Shown: in pieces, positions 17,878-27,436 of the stretch
How positions within the stretch are numbered: the first letter of the stretch is position 1
How the letters are laid out: each line of letters opens with the position of its first letter
Assembly (NCBI GenBank): GCA_003154775.1
Contig: PMES01000069.1
Location: 1-57,788 of the forward strand
Length of the DNA stretch: 57,788 nucleotides
Origin: Acidobacteriota bacterium
GTDB taxonomy: Bacteria > Acidobacteriota > Terriglobia > Acidiferrales > UBA7541
Reading direction: 5' to 3'
Made by a program: the position numbers and the translations under genes
The notes under the pieces: model-generated
What the model was told of the DNA's origin: nothing
Databases searched by the model: none
What the model saw: the letters and a program-made list of their open reading frames with translations, nothing else

Positions 17878-19003
17878 GATTTCCACCTTGGGCGCAGCTT
17901 TCGAAATAACGCCTTAGCGCTTCCGCAGTGGACACTTTTGGCGCCCAGCCTAGTTTGGCCTTCAATTTCTTGTTCGTGTAACGTGTCTTCTTCCAGTACG
18001 CGTGCCACCGCCTCCGATTGAAAACGGGCGGCAATTGTCCCTCAGACCACTCCGAATACTTCTCCCACAAGTAGCAGAGCGCATGACTAACAGCATGGGG
18101 CACATAGATTGACTTGAAGCGTCTGACATTTTTCTTGTACTGCCGCAAGAACTGACGGCTGGAGGGGAGGTCATCGTCAACGACGTTGAATATCTCGCCA
18201 TCGACTCCTTTCACCAGGCCGGCCAGGATAATCGCCTCCGCGCAATTGTCCACGTAGGTGAGGGGCAAGGTGTTGGAGCCACCTATATGCATAAAGATCC
18301 CGAATGTATTGATGCCGACACGACCAATAATTTCCTTCTTGCCTGCGCCATAGACATTGCCGGGTCTAATCACTACGTACGGAATTCCGAAGTTCTTGCC
18401 ATACTCGACGACGATTTGCTCTTGTTTGACCTTTGCGAAGCAGTAGGCCTCACCGCGAAGTTCACCATGCTCTTCGACCGGGCACAATTCGTCCAATAGC
18501 CGCCCTTGGGGTTTCTGACAATTTGAGTACACAGAAAACGAGCTAATGAGCACGAAACGTCGCAAGCGCCCGCACTGCATGCTGGCATCAAGCAGGTTGC
18601 GCGTGGTTACGACGGAGTTCATGAACGCATCGGGAAAGGATTTCTCGCCCGTGCCTGCGGCCAAATGAATAATGAGAGCCACATCTTTGCATGCGGTCTC
18701 ACAATCCTGGCGAGAAAGCAGATTTCCCTTTAGCACCCTGATTCGTGCTCCGGGCGGTCCGTGTTTGAGGATGTCCTCAATCCGATCCAGTTTGCCGGAC
18801 GGTCGACCAAAACAGATCAGGTTGCGAAACCCGCGATTCAGCAGACCCTCGACGACTCGAGAACCGATGAAGCCCGCAGCCCCGGTCACGAGAATTGGAT
18901 CATCTGGTGAAATGATGAAGGAATCGCGCTTTTCAGGCATGGACAGCTGGCCTGTCGGCGATTTAGTTCCATTGCTTGTAGTATTTGACGTGGAGTTATT
19001 CAT
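17870..19003 (-). CDS. NAD-dependent epimerase/dehydratase (extended SDR)
   Basis: A 377-residue extended short-chain dehydrogenase. ILVTGAAGFIGSRVVEGLLN (about residues 37-56) is the nucleotide-binding fingerprint, after an unusual 35-residue Asn/Ser/Thr-rich leader. LISSFSVYSN supplies the catalytic Ser. The YxxxK position reads YCFAK, with Tyr and Lys in place. It probably epimerises, dehydrates or reduces a nucleotide sugar. Its ATG overlaps the stop of the upstream deacetylase-like gene (ATGA, 19000-19003), and its 3' end overlaps the Gfo/Idh gene, so three genes are coupled. The exact substrate is not predictable. Confidence 0.85.
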   Translation of the reverse strand: MNNSTSNTTSNGTKSPTGQLSMPEKRDSFIISPDDPILVTGAAGFIGSRVVEGLLNRGFRNLICFGRPSGKLDRIEDILKHGPPGARIRVLKGNLLSRQDCETACKDVALIIHLAAGTGEKSFPDAFMNSVVTTRNLLDASMQCGRLRRFVLISSFSVYSNCQKPQGRLLDELCPVEEHGELRGEAYCFAKVKQEQIVVEYGKNFGIPYVVIRPGNVYGAGKKEIIGRVGINTFGIFMHIGGSNTLPLTYVDNCAEAIILAGLVKGVDGEIFNVVDDDLPSSRQFLRQYKKNVRRFKSIYVPHAVSHALCYLWEKYSEWSEGQLPPVFNRRRWHAYWKKTRYTNKKLKAKLGWAPKVSTAEALRRYFESCAQGGNHA

Positions 19004-20673
19004 GGTTTGGCCCCAGAGCGAACACTCGTTTCAACGTACTCGGCGACAGCCACGTCGACATAATCAGAAGAATGGTAACCACCAGCGCCTTGCAGCGAGC
19101 CCACTTTATACGTCCGCAAGCGTAATCCCGGAAGATTTTCGCCTTGGTCGGCGGCGACTTTGATCCTCACGGCACGTGGTCCCGTCGCATCAATTTCGAA
19201 TGTCGCCGACCGACGCTTTCGAAACCAGGAGACCGCCTGTCCGGCGGTAGAGAACCATGCACCTCGACTCTTCAGATCCGTGAGCAAGTCCCGATAGCAT
19301 GCATCCCAAAACCTCTCCGGGCCGACGCTGCGATCATGCCAATTGATCGTCAGGACGCCTCCGAAGTGGTCGGCATTGTCCGCCATTTGGCGAAGGATGA
19401 GATTCGCCTGCTTCTGGGACAACTCCAGACGAGTCGGATAGAACAGGGCCGTGTCCATCACATGCAGGGGCAATTCGAGCAATTGGGTTGTTCCGAGCGG
19501 CTTGTATGCTTGTGTTGTGCCCGCGCGATATCCGACTGTTTCGTTGTAGCCAAACGTTGAGTCGTATTCCGCTCCGGCCTTTTCCAGGACGGCCGGCGAG
19601 TGCAGATCAAAGTAAAGCCAGTGCATGCGGACACCGGTCTCAGAGACTCCCGTCAGGCGCCGAATCTCTTGCAGTTCCTCGTGCCCCTTCGAGCTGTCGA
19701 TCCACGCATCAATGCCGTGTAACCCGACCTCATGTCCTGCAGATACCAGCTTCCGGATAATGTCTGCGATGTCTTGAGCGCCATAGCCAGCTCCCCGAAA
19801 GGACGGCGCCGGGCCATTGGAGGTTTTTCCCGGAGAGCTCTTGAAGGGGACGACAAAGAACGTTGATCGAAGGCCTTGTTCGAGCTGCAGATATCGGTCA
19901 GCGAACCCACGCCAGAAGTCCTTCGCGAGGCCGATGTAAACGAGCGGGAGTTTCAAGACCGCTGCCCAATTCGCCAGTAGATCGCGCAGGGACATTTGTC
20001 CCTGGACAAGTTTGCGTAAGGAACCAAAGGTGGCGCGGTACAAAAACCCGAACATGGTGTGATCCCACTTATGTGGGCGAATCGACGGGTGATCGACATC
20101 ATGACTCAAGCAGGCGATGAACGGAAATCCCTCCGGGGCGGGAGGAATTTCAACCAGCTCAATGCCGGACCCCGTAATCAAGTTTCTCAGCAAGGCGATA
20201 TGCTCTTCCAGTGCGGGCATACTCGCATTGGCGGGCGGTTGGCCCACGGAGAGCAAGGTACGAACCTCTTCGAACAGATCGTAGCCGATGCGTGCCAGAA
20301 CTCGATCTCCCGACGTGTCCAGGAAAGCCACGCACTCTTGGGAGGCTACATCCGTCAGGAGCCCGGCCGCTTTTTCTGTAAAGGAGATCGATTCCCCGTA
20401 GAGTGGAAGTTGATTCCCCTGATACCTGAGGATGCAGGCGTTCTTACGTTGGCGGCCGATGGGGATCTTTTGTTCATCGTCGAAGTCCGTCTTTTTACTG
20501 GCATAAACCAGAACGAGGCTGGCTGTGGCGTCGTATCGACCGCTACCAGCGCAGAGCAAGACATCGTACCGTCGATTCCCCTGGTAAAACTCCCATGGAG
20601 TTTTGAAGAGCTCAAAGAATTCCCGCACGATTTCCTGTTCCGCGGGATCTGCAAGGACACCAATCATTACCAA
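19000..20673 (-). CDS. Large polysaccharide-deacetylase-like (NodB-fold) protein
   Basis: A 557-residue protein with a central NodB-like barrel. FPFIACLSHDVDHPSIRPHK (about residues 183-202) carries the first metal Asp pair, STFFVVPFKS the second strand, and GHEVGLHGIDAWIDSS the GLHG/HxxxD metal site; MHWLYFDLHSPAVLEKAGAE and LTINWHDRS complete the fold. The first 180 residues (possibly a nucleotide- or sugar-binding domain) and the last 60 (beta-rich) are extensions absent from simple deacetylases. It starts six bases after the AsnB gene ends, in the same operon, and overlaps the SDR gene by ATGA. The role is probably removal of an acyl group from EPS sugars; substrate unknown. Confidence 0.72.
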   Translation of the reverse strand: MVMIGVLADPAEQEIVREFFELFKTPWEFYQGNRRYDVLLCAGSGRYDATASLVLVYASKKTDFDDEQKIPIGRQRKNACILRYQGNQLPLYGESISFTEKAAGLLTDVASQECVAFLDTSGDRVLARIGYDLFEEVRTLLSVGQPPANASMPALEEHIALLRNLITGSGIELVEIPPAPEGFPFIACLSHDVDHPSIRPHKWDHTMFGFLYRATFGSLRKLVQGQMSLRDLLANWAAVLKLPLVYIGLAKDFWRGFADRYLQLEQGLRSTFFVVPFKSSPGKTSNGPAPSFRGAGYGAQDIADIIRKLVSAGHEVGLHGIDAWIDSSKGHEELQEIRRLTGVSETGVRMHWLYFDLHSPAVLEKAGAEYDSTFGYNETVGYRAGTTQAYKPLGTTQLLELPLHVMDTALFYPTRLELSQKQANLILRQMADNADHFGGVLTINWHDRSVGPERFWDACYRDLLTDLKSRGAWFSTAGQAVSWFRKRRSATFEIDATGPRAVRIKVAADQGENLPGLRLRTYKVGSLQGAGGYHSSDYVDVAVAEYVETSVRSGAKP

Positions 20674-20679
20674 GAACCC

Positions 20680-22569
20680 TCAGCTCAGGGTGGCTACCGG
20701 TTCCTCATGGGTCCGAAGCCATTCTTCGAAGACGACAAGGCTAAAGAGGACTTTATGATTGTCGTGCCGCCCAGCGGCATGCTGCTCGAACAGTTCGCGT
20801 ACAGCTTGCGGGCGAAGATATTGGTAGATCCTGGAGCCGCCATCGAGCAGCGTGTCCGCCATCTTGTTATCGATAACACCGCGGAACCAATCATCCACCA
20901 CATTGACGGCGAATCCCCGCTTCGGCCGTTTCACAATCGACTCCGGCAGGTAGGTCCGGCAAACTTGCCGGTGCAACCATTTCCGGGAGCCATTCCTCAC
21001 TTTAAAACTGGCCGGTAATCTCTCGACATATTCGACGATTTCTTTATCGACAAATGGCACGCGAAGTTCGAGACCATGCGCCATCGAGAGCTTGTCGGCA
21101 TACATGAGGAGTTCGTCCGGGAGCGTGGAGCGCACCTCTAGGAACTGGAGCCCACCCAATTCGTCGGTTCCGGCCATCAGTTCGCCAAGGTCCTGCCAGC
21201 AATCAAGGATGGCATCCCCCGCCTGAGGAGCCAGGAGCCCGTCCTGGAACAGTCCTTCGATTTGGTCTCCTGGAAGGAGAGAAAGAACGTGCTGATACCT
21301 GCGCATCCGATCGGGGATCGCCAGGGAATAAACGCCGCGCTTGAGAGTCTCATTTCTCGGCAGGGCCGCCACCGTTGAGGAGATCGGTTTACGCATCCAA
21401 CTGGGCAAGCCGGCCCATAACGCGCCATAACGCACGCCCAAGTGGCGGCGATATCCGCCAAACAATTCATCCGGCCCCTGTCCGACTAGGGCCACTTTGA
21501 CGTCCTGGCGGGCTCGTTGGCAGACGAAATACATGGGGACAATGGAAGATGCTGCGATCGGCTCCTCCAATACCCCGACAATCTTGGGCAGCACGTCTTC
21601 GAAGGTTGATCTCGAGATCGTGATACTGGAGTGTTTCGACCCCAGCAAGCGAGCGGTTTCTGCGGCATCGGCCAGCTCATCACCGGCGAACGACGAACCG
21701 TATCCGACCGTGTAGGTTGGCCAGGAACTCCCGTTGAGATTCATCAGCGCCAGCAGCAGCCCGGAATCGATGCCGCCGCTCAAAAGTAAGCCTACAGGCA
21801 CGTCGCTGATGAGTTGGCGCTTGATCGCACCCTTATATAGAGAAAGCAGCTCTTCTCTGGCCTCGGCTGGCGACTTTGCCGGCGTGAAGGGTTCGGGCTT
21901 GAATCTGTACCAGCGGCTAACCTCGCAGGAGCCGTTTTGGACCGTCAGCTTGGTCCCCGGGGCGAGCTTGCGCACCCCCTTGAGGATCGTGTAGGGCGAC
22001 GGCGTAAACCTATATCGCAGGAAGAGATTTAGAGAGGTGGTATCAATCTCCGCCTTGCCCGGCATGATTGCACGGATGGGGCGCATCTCTGAGCCGAAGT
22101 AGAGACTATCCCCGTCAATTCGGTAGTAAATCAGCTTGATCCCAAACGGATCGCGGGCAAGAACCAGCCGCCTCTGGCGAACGTCCCAGATGGCGAGACC
22201 GAACATGCCATTCAGGCGATTGAGCACCTCGTCACCCCACTGCTTGTATCCGTGGATGATGACCTCAGTGTCGGAGTTAGTGCGGAAGACGTGGCCATGG
22301 CCCTGTAGTTCACGTTTAAGTTCCGGGAAGTTATAGATCTCTCCGTTGAAGATCACCCACACGGATTCTTCCTGATCCGACATGGGTTGATGCCCTCCGG
22401 AAAGATCGATGATCGAGAGCCGGCGAAATCCAAATCCAAGCGGACCGGCGATGAAATAGCCCTCGTCATCCGGACCTCTATGGATGATGGACCTGGCCAT
22501 GGCTTCGATGTCCACACGCCGTACGGGCGCCTGATTTCCGAAATTAAATTGTCCGCATATGCCGCACAT
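20680..22569 (-). CDS. asnB: Glutamine-dependent asparagine synthase-like amidotransferase (exosortase/EPS type)
   Basis: A 629-residue class II amidotransferase. MCGICGQFNFGNQ places Cys2 as the glutaminase nucleophile; IIHRGPDDEGYF, DLSGGHQPM and WVIFNGEIYNF are canonical glutaminase-domain motifs. The synthase domain has VGLLLSGGIDSGLLLALMN, the ATP PP-loop. Length and motifs match the amidotransferases that accompany exosortase EPS loci, where an amide on a uronic acid sugar is a plausible product, as well as free asparagine. It lies between the toroid protein (9 bases upstream) and the deacetylase-like gene (6 bases downstream). The gene symbol denotes the family, not a proven function. 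Confidence 0.9.
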   Translation of the reverse strand: MCGICGQFNFGNQAPVRRVDIEAMARSIIHRGPDDEGYFIAGPLGFGFRRLSIIDLSGGHQPMSDQEESVWVIFNGEIYNFPELKRELQGHGHVFRTNSDTEVIIHGYKQWGDEVLNRLNGMFGLAIWDVRQRRLVLARDPFGIKLIYYRIDGDSLYFGSEMRPIRAIMPGKAEIDTTSLNLFLRYRFTPSPYTILKGVRKLAPGTKLTVQNGSCEVSRWYRFKPEPFTPAKSPAEAREELLSLYKGAIKRQLISDVPVGLLLSGGIDSGLLLALMNLNGSSWPTYTVGYGSSFAGDELADAAETARLLGSKHSSITISRSTFEDVLPKIVGVLEEPIAASSIVPMYFVCQRARQDVKVALVGQGPDELFGGYRRHLGVRYGALWAGLPSWMRKPISSTVAALPRNETLKRGVYSLAIPDRMRRYQHVLSLLPGDQIEGLFQDGLLAPQAGDAILDCWQDLGELMAGTDELGGLQFLEVRSTLPDELLMYADKLSMAHGLELRVPFVDKEIVEYVERLPASFKVRNGSRKWLHRQVCRTYLPESIVKRPKRGFAVNVVDDWFRGVIDNKMADTLLDGGSRIYQYLRPQAVRELFEQHAAGRHDNHKVLFSLVVFEEWLRTHEEPVATLS

Positions 22570-22578
22570 ATGAGCTTG

Positions 22579-23850
22579 TTAGTTTGTGATCTTGAACGGG
22601 AGGGAAAGAAGCGAATCCTTGGAATCCTGGCCTTGCGACTTCGGCAGGTTTTTCGACAAAAAGAAACAGAGGCTCCGAAACAGCTGCGATTGAGCCCAAC
22701 GATGCATGGGAACATTATCCCAGCCGATCAAAAGCTCACGGGCCCGAAACGAGCCATCGGACTTCTGCCACCGGCGAAGCAGATCGGTGAGAACAACCGA
22801 CAAGATCCGGTCTAATTCCGGGAATCGGCCGTGGAGCAAAACGCCTAGGTTGATGCATTCCGCATAATCGTAAAGCTCTCTGCGGTAGACGGTAAGCCGC
22901 GGCCGCTTCGAAAAGGGCTTTGGAAGGCCGTTCGAGTCGAACAGGTTCTTGACGTAATAGTTGACACCCCGCTCGATGGCACTTCGGCATTGCGGCGATC
23001 CTGTCAATTGTTCAATTTTTGCGAGGGCCTTCAGAACAAAACAGGTGTGAAAGTGATCGACAAAATCTCTAACATTGTCAATCGCGTAGTACCAAGAGCC
23101 GTTTGGATTTTGGGATTCGATGACAAAGTTTAGATTTCTTTCTGCAACCTTCCGATATTTCTCTTCCGAAAAATCTAGCGCGGCTCTCGTCAGGAGAAAT
23201 GCCCGGTAGGCGCTGGCATTGATGACGCCGCTGGAGTTACCCGGTCCTGGGCAGTAGCAGCACGTGGAAGCGTTGGGTGAAACCTCAAAGTCCCGATAGT
23301 CCTCGAGGGCGTGCTGGGCGATCGAACGCATTACCTCCAGCCATTGGGGATCCCCATCAAGCTGGTAAACCTGCCAGAACGCCTCATAAACATAAGGCAC
23401 GGACGTGATCATGGGCGTCCCTTCTTTAAGGGTTCCGTTGCGTGTTTCCCAGTTGAATGGGTAGCCCCAGGCGTAATGGCTGAAGCCCTTACAACGTGTC
23501 TCCTTGAGCACTTCGAGAAAATGAACAGCGTGCTTGAGGTGCGATTTTTGCCCGAGAACCTGAGCGAGGAAGGCGAAGCCCATGGCGTAGTGCGCATCCG
23601 CGATGGGAAACCGCTGCGGTTTCCAGAACAGTCGTCGGGCCGAGGGTACGAAAGCCTCGGAGAGAATCATGGGCGACACCGCCAGTACCCCCAAAAGAGG
23701 CTTTCGATAGTACAAAGCCTTGGCACTGCGCCCCAGATCACTCGCAAAATAACTCTGGTGGTCGAAGGAGGTTTCTCCGTGGCGTTCGAGCCAGGCGACA
23801 AATTGGAGAACGGCCGCCTGCACCTTTTCAGCTGTGACTGTTTCTTTCAT
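22579..23850 (-). CDS. Alpha/alpha-toroid protein, possible EPS-modifying enzyme
   Basis: A 423-residue protein without transmembrane segments or signal peptide. It is almost wholly helical, with repeats of the six-hairpin/terpenoid-cyclase-like toroid type: AHYAMGFAFLAQVLGQKSHL, PYVYEAFWQVYQLDGDPQWL, ESQNPNGSWYYAIDNVRDFV, DHFHTCFVLKALAKIEQLTG and YAECINLGVLLHGRFPELDR. The QNPNGSWYY motif is common in squalene-cyclase-like and glycan-active toroids. It may be an uronate epimerase, lyase or glycosidase-like enzyme acting on lipid-linked sugars. It is tightly packed between a GT2 gene and asnB. A weakly similar toroid is at 33139-34365. I do not recognise a specific family. Confidence 0.6.
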   Translation of the reverse strand: MKETVTAEKVQAAVLQFVAWLERHGETSFDHQSYFASDLGRSAKALYYRKPLLGVLAVSPMILSEAFVPSARRLFWKPQRFPIADAHYAMGFAFLAQVLGQKSHLKHAVHFLEVLKETRCKGFSHYAWGYPFNWETRNGTLKEGTPMITSVPYVYEAFWQVYQLDGDPQWLEVMRSIAQHALEDYRDFEVSPNASTCCYCPGPGNSSGVINASAYRAFLLTRAALDFSEEKYRKVAERNLNFVIESQNPNGSWYYAIDNVRDFVDHFHTCFVLKALAKIEQLTGSPQCRSAIERGVNYYVKNLFDSNGLPKPFSKRPRLTVYRRELYDYAECINLGVLLHGRFPELDRILSVVLTDLLRRWQKSDGSFRARELLIGWDNVPMHRWAQSQLFRSLCFFLSKNLPKSQGQDSKDSLLSLPFKITN

Positions 23851-23880
23851 TTTTTCAACTCGGACACGTAGCGTCTGGAA

Positions 23881-24813
23881 TCAGGTCGGCTTGACCTCAA
23901 AGCTGTCGATTTTCTTGAATGAGAGCAGGGACTTGAATATGGTTTTCAACTTTTTCATCTGCTCCCGGCGATGAAATCGCATCAGCTCGTCGGAAACAGG
24001 CCTGTCCATACGGCGCAGAAAAGCAGAGACATAGCCCGAGAACAAGGCGAGACCACCCAGAAGATAGGGTTTCTTTGTTGCGCGATAAGCAACTCGGAAG
24101 ACCTCCCAGAGCGGATGCCCACCGAGGTAGTAATCCTTCTCTCCGTAGGAAAATGTGGAAGCGAGGAGAGAGCGTTCGGCAGTTCCCAAACTGCGGTAAT
24201 GAAAGAAAAATTTCTCTCGAAAGGACCGCGTCTTCCAACCCTTCATACGAGCGGTAGTTACGGCAATCCAGTCGATGCCCCCCGCGTTGTTGGGGATGTA
24301 TCCGCCGATATCCTGGAAACAGTGGCGTCGAAAAAGCTGGCAACCACCAGCAACATGGTTCTGCCCCTCAAAGCTGTCCGTTGCGGAGCTATAACCTTCT
24401 TGGTGAAATATGGTTCCCGCGACTCCAAGATTTGGGTCTTCTTGGAACTTATTCATCAGGAATTCAAGGTAGTCCGGTTCAAACGAAATGTCTGAATCCA
24501 GATTACCGATGACCTCATATTCGAGGTTTTTTACTCTCTCAAAGCCGGCATTAAAAGCGTAGACCTTCGCTGCAAAACTGCGATCCCGGTGCGGGGACAG
24601 GTTCAGCAGTTCGATCCAGTCGTATTTCGCTACGTAGCCGGACACAATGCTTGGTGTAGCATCCGTCGACCCGTCGTTCACGATGACCCACCTGCTCGGC
24701 GGGACTGTCTGGCTGATCACCGACCGGATCAGTTTTTCGATAAATCGTTCTTCATTACGCGCAGGCGTAATGAGGACGTAAGGCATTCGATTAGGGAGAT
24801 TGCTCATCGGCAT
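23881..24813 (-). CDS. Family 2 glycosyltransferase
   Basis: A 310-residue GT2 enzyme: MPYVLITPARNEERFIEKLI opens the fold, SRWVIVNDGSTDATPSIVSG is the nucleotide site, and EVIGNLDSDISFEPDYLEFL gives the DSD metal motif. EGYSSATDSFEGQNHVAGGC and GGIDWIAVTTARMKGWKTRS belong to the acceptor side. It lacks transmembrane helices but the C-terminal 70 residues are hydrophobic and basic. It lies 30 bases upstream of the toroid gene. The short N-terminal MPMSN extension means that either ATG 24813 or the later ATG before PYVLI could be the start. It probably adds one EPS sugar. Confidence 0.86.
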   Translation of the reverse strand: MPMSNLPNRMPYVLITPARNEERFIEKLIRSVISQTVPPSRWVIVNDGSTDATPSIVSGYVAKYDWIELLNLSPHRDRSFAAKVYAFNAGFERVKNLEYEVIGNLDSDISFEPDYLEFLMNKFQEDPNLGVAGTIFHQEGYSSATDSFEGQNHVAGGCQLFRRHCFQDIGGYIPNNAGGIDWIAVTTARMKGWKTRSFREKFFFHYRSLGTAERSLLASTFSYGEKDYYLGGHPLWEVFRVAYRATKKPYLLGGLALFSGYVSAFLRRMDRPVSDELMRFHRREQMKKLKTIFKSLLSFKKIDSFEVKPT

Positions 24814-24928
24814 TGGATAATGACTTGGCCCTAAGGGCCAGCTGGAAATTAGTCCCGGAAGTGACCAGAAACTTGGTTAGTTCAAAAAAAGTTAGAAAGC
24901 TGGCTCATGGTATCAACCAGTCACCAGC

Positions 24929-25990
24929 CTAGTTCGCATTAGAGGACGGTCGTTGCGCGTACACCTCACACCGCTCCACTGTCAACGATTTATCGTAGAC
25001 TTCGTCCGGTTCATGCACCACGACGTGGCTGCCCCGATTGGAGAACGCGAACGGAACGCACAACAGGTTTTTCAATCGCATCCGCAATTCCTTTCGACGT
25101 TCAGGCGGCACGAAGAACAGCATGAAGCCGCCACCGCCGGCTCCGAGCAGTTTGCCGCCGAGCGCACCGGCACTGCGACCTGCCTCATAGATTTCATCGA
25201 GGCTGGTATTTGTGATGTTTTGTGTGAGCGTTCTCTTAATCTGCCAGGATTCGTGCAGCAAACGACCGAATTCATCGAGAGGGCGATTCGAATTTGTGAT
25301 AATAGCTTCCGCTTCGTCAACCATCTGATGCATCGAGTCGAGCTCACGCTTCCGGTGCGGCGTCACCTTAATTTGTTCTTTAGCAATTTCCGAAGCCGTC
25401 CGGGAAAATCCCGTGAAGAAGAGCGCAAAGTGTTGTTGCAGCGCGGCTAGCCTGGCGGCCGGAGTTATCACCTGTTTGACTTCGAAACCGCCGTCAACGT
25501 TGAAATTGATGCGATTGAAGCCTCCATAAGCGGCGCTGATCTGGTCTTGCGACCCCACGGCTTCTTTGAGCACTTCCTGTTCCACATGAATGGCATCGAG
25601 GGCGAGGGCCTGCTTATTGCGCATCTGCTCTTTCAGCGCGTACAGGCCGAGCAATAGACCGACAGTAAAAGCCGAACTGGTTCCCAACCCGGTGCGAGCA
25701 GGCAGGTCAGCAACGTGGTGAATTTCGACCCCTTCGTCAACTCCTAGAAACTGCAAGCATCCGCGAACGGACGGGTGTTCGAATGCACTGTTCTGGTCCA
25801 CGTTTTCGACTTTGGAATACGAGACTCGACTGTGGTATTCGAAAAAAGGTGGAAGACGCCGGCAGGTGATGTAACAGCATTTATCGATGGTCGTAGACAG
25901 GACAGCGCCACCGAATTCGCGGTACCAAACTGGGTAGTCGGTGCCCCCGCCAAAGAAAGAGATGCGGAGTGGGGTGCGAGTGATAATCAT
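24929..25990 (-). CDS. hddA: D-glycero-alpha-D-manno-heptose-7-phosphate kinase (GHMP family)
   Basis: A 353-residue GHMP kinase. MIITRTPLRISFFGGGTDYP is the typical HddA opening, ADLPARTGLGTSSAFTVGLL the ATP-binding GHMP motif 2, and GAGGGGFMLFFVPPERRKEL the C-terminal motif 3. HddA phosphorylates D-glycero-alpha-D-manno-heptose 7-phosphate at C1 using ATP, giving the 1,7-bisphosphate. It is followed upstream in transcript order by gmhB (28 bases) and hddC, so the three genes form a sub-operon; gmhA is 16 kb away. This is the GDP-heptose branch rather than the ADP-heptose (HldE) one used for LPS core. Confidence 0.92.
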   Translation of the reverse strand: MIITRTPLRISFFGGGTDYPVWYREFGGAVLSTTIDKCCYITCRRLPPFFEYHSRVSYSKVENVDQNSAFEHPSVRGCLQFLGVDEGVEIHHVADLPARTGLGTSSAFTVGLLLGLYALKEQMRNKQALALDAIHVEQEVLKEAVGSQDQISAAYGGFNRINFNVDGGFEVKQVITPAARLAALQQHFALFFTGFSRTASEIAKEQIKVTPHRKRELDSMHQMVDEAEAIITNSNRPLDEFGRLLHESWQIKRTLTQNITNTSLDEIYEAGRSAGALGGKLLGAGGGGFMLFFVPPERRKELRMRLKNLLCVPFAFSNRGSHVVVHEPDEVYDKSLTVERCEVYAQRPSSNAN

Positions 25991-26018
25991 GCCCTTGGTT
26001 TCCTTTTTACAGCTGGCT

Positions 26019-26570
26019 TCACGGAACGATCTGGCGAATCACCTCAAGCAGTGAGTGCCCAACAATATCCGCTTCACAAGTTGAGGCCTTGCGGTGTTCT
26101 GGCTCGGTGTCCGTCTGATTTTTCATCGACAGGAGCGCCGTTCTGCACCCGGCGTTTTTGCCGGCTTGGATGTCTACGTCGGAATCGCCAATCATCCACG
26201 ACGCCGCCAGATCAAGCCCATGCGCGCGAGCTGCATCCAGCAACATGCCGGGAGTAGGTTTCCGGCAACTGCAGGGTGGCTCAATTTCGTGCGGGCAGTA
26301 ATAGATTGCGTCAATCGTGGCGCCGGCCTGCACGAGATGATCAGACATTCGCCCGTGCAGCTGTTGCAGGTCAGCCTCCGTTATGAGGCCTTTCGCGACA
26401 CAGCGTTGGTTGGTAACAACGATGACGCAAAGCCCGGCTCGGTTTAACTGAGCAATACCTTCGATTACCCCTGGTAAAAGATGAAAGTCTTCCCAGCGGG
26501 TCACGTACTGGCCTTCTGGAGCTTTTCGATTGATGACGCCGTCACGATCCAAGAACACTGCTCTGGTCAA
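26019..26570 (-). CDS. gmhB: D-glycero-D-manno-heptose-1,7-bisphosphate 7-phosphatase
   Basis: A 183-residue HAD-IIIA phosphatase. MTRAVFLDRDGVINRK carries the DxD nucleophile/acid pair, CVIVVTNQRCVAKGLITEAD the motif II Thr/Ser, and YYCPHEIEPPCSCRKPTPGM the Cys/His zinc loop plus the motif III Lys that defines GmhB. SWMIGDSDVDIQAGKNAGC is motif IV. It removes the 7-phosphate from heptose 1,7-bisphosphate, leaving heptose 1-phosphate for HddC. Its length matches the family (about 180). It lies between hddC and hddA with short gaps, as in known GDP-heptose operons. Confidence 0.93.
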   Translation of the reverse strand: MTRAVFLDRDGVINRKAPEGQYVTRWEDFHLLPGVIEGIAQLNRAGLCVIVVTNQRCVAKGLITEADLQQLHGRMSDHLVQAGATIDAIYYCPHEIEPPCSCRKPTPGMLLDAARAHGLDLAASWMIGDSDVDIQAGKNAGCRTALLSMKNQTDTEPEHRKASTCEADIVGHSLLEVIRQIVP

Positions 26571-26606
26571 GGAGCAACACCTTTTCTACGCAATGTGCGG
26601 CCCGAA

Positions 26607-27377
26607 TCACGATTCGGGCAGAGCTGCCTGATAGAGACTGTGGCAGAGCGTTTGGGCACGCGCGTAATCTTCGGGTGTCCCGATGTCGATGAACATTCCG
26701 TGCTGCTCAAGGGCATATACCCCATGCTCGAGTAACCAAGGAAACACATCTTTCTCAAGGCTGGCGGGTCCGGCCGGAATATGCTGCAGAATGGCGCGCT
26801 TGAACACGTACACGCCGCCGTTTACGATGCCAGGAACCGGTGCCCCCATCTTTTCACGAAAGCCAAGAACTCGATTCTGTGTGTTCAGTTGAACGGTTCC
26901 GTATCGCGTTGCGTCCGGGACTCTGCGTACCGCCATGCTGATCAAACCGTCGTGCTCGCGATGAAAACGAATGAGCTCATGGAAATCGAGTTCGAGAAAT
27001 GAGTCGCCATTCATGACCAGGAAGTCCGAAGCTTGCTTGAGATAGCCTTCCGCGAATTTCACCGCACCCGCTGTTCCGAGCGGGCGCGGTTCCTTCGAGT
27101 AGGCAATCGCAACGTCCCATTTGTGTCCATCGTTGAATTCTCTTTCGACCTGGTCGGCAAGATGCCCGGTACACATCACCAAGCGGCGTATGCCCTGCGA
27201 TCGCAGTTGCCTGACCAGCAGCTGAAGGAAAGGCGCATCTCCAACGGGAGCCAGTGGTTTGGGGGTAGCTGGCAGTACGGGTTGCAATCGCGTCCCTATC
27301 CCGCCGACGAGCAGAAGGGCAGGTAGGTCTTCTGGAGCAACACCCGGTCGCGACGGAATCTTTGCTTTGGGTTCCAC
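26607..27377 (-). CDS. hddC: D-glycero-alpha-D-manno-heptose-1-phosphate guanylyltransferase
   Basis: A 256-residue nucleotidyltransferase. ALLLVGGIGTRLQPVLPATP and PKPLAPVGDAPFLQLLVRQL are the pyrophosphorylase signature with the catalytic Arg/Lys; FLVMNGDSFLELD provides the metal-binding Asp, VNGGVYVFKRAIL and MFIDIGTPEDYARAQ the C-terminal catalytic motifs. With hddA and gmhB beside it the substrate is very likely heptose 1-phosphate and the product GDP-D-glycero-alpha-D-manno-heptose, although the domain alone would also fit mannose or glucose 1-phosphate. There is no left-handed beta-helix extension. Confidence 0.88.
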   Translation of the reverse strand: MEPKAKIPSRPGVAPEDLPALLLVGGIGTRLQPVLPATPKPLAPVGDAPFLQLLVRQLRSQGIRRLVMCTGHLADQVEREFNDGHKWDVAIAYSKEPRPLGTAGAVKFAEGYLKQASDFLVMNGDSFLELDFHELIRFHREHDGLISMAVRRVPDATRYGTVQLNTQNRVLGFREKMGAPVPGIVNGGVYVFKRAILQHIPAGPASLEKDVFPWLLEHGVYALEQHGMFIDIGTPEDYARAQTLCHSLYQAALPES

Positions 27378-27436
27378 TGTGAGTACGCGATTCGATTCAA
27401 ATTCAGGAAAAGGATCGTGCTCGGCCCTTCAAAAAA

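Noticed and set aside
24826-24840. Perfect palindrome TGGCCCTAAGGGCCA upstream of a glycosyltransferase gene
   Set aside because: Single copy, one-base centre and no T tract. It could be an operator, but nothing else supports it.
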